NCBI GenBank assembly: GCA_021300125.1
Contig: JAJTHX010000277.1
Coordinates: 1 to 5,784 of the forward strand
Length of the DNA stretch: 5,784 bases
Source: Betaproteobacteria bacterium
GTDB lineage: Bacteria; Pseudomonadota; Gammaproteobacteria; Burkholderiales; SG8-41
Reading direction: 5' to 3'
Shown: positions 5,342 to 5,784 of the stretch, one piece after another
Numbering within the stretch: position 1 is the stretch's first letter
How the letters are laid out: each line of letters starts with the position of its first letter
The notes under the pieces: model-generated
The model's database searches: none
What the model was told of the DNA's origin: nothing
Seen by the model: the letters and a program-made list of their open reading frames with translations, nothing else
Program-made: the position numbers and the translations under genes

Positions 5342-5784
5342 TTATTTCTTGTCTTTCACCTCTTCGAACTCGGCATCAACCACGTTGCCGTCGTCCTTCT
5401 TGCCGGCATCCGACTTCGGTGCATCACCGCCCGGGGCGGCGCCCGCGCCGGCTTGAGCCTGCTGTTCCTTGTACATCTGCTCGGCCAGCTTGTGCGAGGC
5501 CTGGGCCAGCGCCTGGGTCTTGGCCTCGATCGCGTCCTTGTCGTCGCCCTTGATGGCTTCTTCCAGGTCTTTCAGCGCGGCCTCGATCTTGCCTTTTTCG
5601 TCCGTATCGACCTTGTCGCCGTGCTCGGTCAAGGTCTTCTTGACGCTGTGGATCATCGCATCGGCCTGGTTGCGGGTGTCGACCAGCTCGCGCAGCTTCT
5701 TGTCTTCCTCGACGTTGGCCTCGGCGTCCTTGACCATGCGCTGGATCTCCTCTTCGGAGAGGCCCGAGCTCGCCTGGATCTTGA
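5342..5784 (-). CDS. dnaK: Chaperone protein DnaK (Hsp70), C-terminal part
   Basis: The gene runs off the right edge, leaving 146 codons plus the TAA at 5342-5344. The residues after the edge read [23 protein letters not shown], matching the junction of the DnaK substrate-binding beta-domain and its helical lid. The lid helices follow (for example [14 protein letters not shown] and [20 protein letters not shown]), then a flexible Gly/Ala/Lys/Asp-rich linker. The tail is [13 protein letters not shown], which I recall as identical to the end of E. coli DnaK and typical of the proteobacterial housekeeping protein. DnaK is the ATP-driven cytosolic chaperone that works with DnaJ, encoded next, and GrpE, not in view. 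The ATPase domain and promoter lie outside the window. Confidence 0.97.
   Translation of the reverse strand, partial: KIQASSGLSEEEIQRMVKDAEANVEEDKKLRELVDTRNQADAMIHSVKKTLTEHGDKVDTDEKGKIEAALKDLEEAIKGDDKDAIEAKTQALAQASHKLAEQMYKEQQAQAGAGAAPGGDAPKSDAGKKDDGNVVDAEFEEVKDKK

Noticed and set aside
1..5784. CRISPR array, tRNA/rRNA, insertion sequence, toxin-antitoxin pair or defence system
   Set aside because: No regularly spaced direct repeats, RNA-gene signatures, transposase motifs or paired small overlapping genes were seen in the window.

Overview
The window is GC-rich (apart from one segment) and looks like a betaproteobacterial chromosome (Burkholderiales or Rhodocyclales type). This is inferred from two TctC/Bug-type solute-binding proteins encoded next to catabolic enzymes, a hallmark of that class, and from proteobacterial dnaK and dnaJ. 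No single marker fixes the genus.

Left part (1-3784, all on +): an accessory metabolic cluster. It begins inside the C-terminal half of an enolase-superfamily (mandelate racemase-like) enzyme. A Bug/TctC periplasmic binding protein follows (627-1604), then a strong intrinsic terminator (1613-1640), an NAD-type beta-decarboxylating dehydrogenase of the isocitrate/isopropylmalate family (1674-2762), and a second Bug/TctC protein (2825-3784). Gaps are 60-105 bp and both Bug genes have strong Shine-Dalgarno sequences. A coherent reading is uptake of a hydroxy- or sugar-derived carboxylate, dehydration or epimerisation by the enolase-superfamily enzyme, and NAD-linked oxidative decarboxylation. 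The substrate cannot be read from the sequence. No TctA/TctB membrane genes are in view.

Middle (3785-4096): a 312-bp segment of about 42% GC by my count, clearly poorer in GC than both flanks. It has several short inverted repeats and, on the minus strand, a possible 72-codon gene for a small protein with one C-terminal membrane helix. I do not recognise this protein.

Right part (4097-5784, all on -): the heat-shock chaperone pair dnaK (only its C-terminal 146 codons) followed by complete dnaJ. They are separated by 114 bp that can fold into a GC-rich terminator-like hairpin nested in a longer imperfect inverted repeat. The dnaJ start has no recognisable Shine-Dalgarno sequence. The accessory cluster and dnaKJ converge on the AT-rich segment.

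I found no CRISPR array, tRNA, rRNA, transposase or obvious defence system. The least explained elements are the AT-rich segment with its small ORF and the structured dnaK-dnaJ intergenic region. The dehydrogenase also has an Asn where the family normally has a metal-binding Asp.
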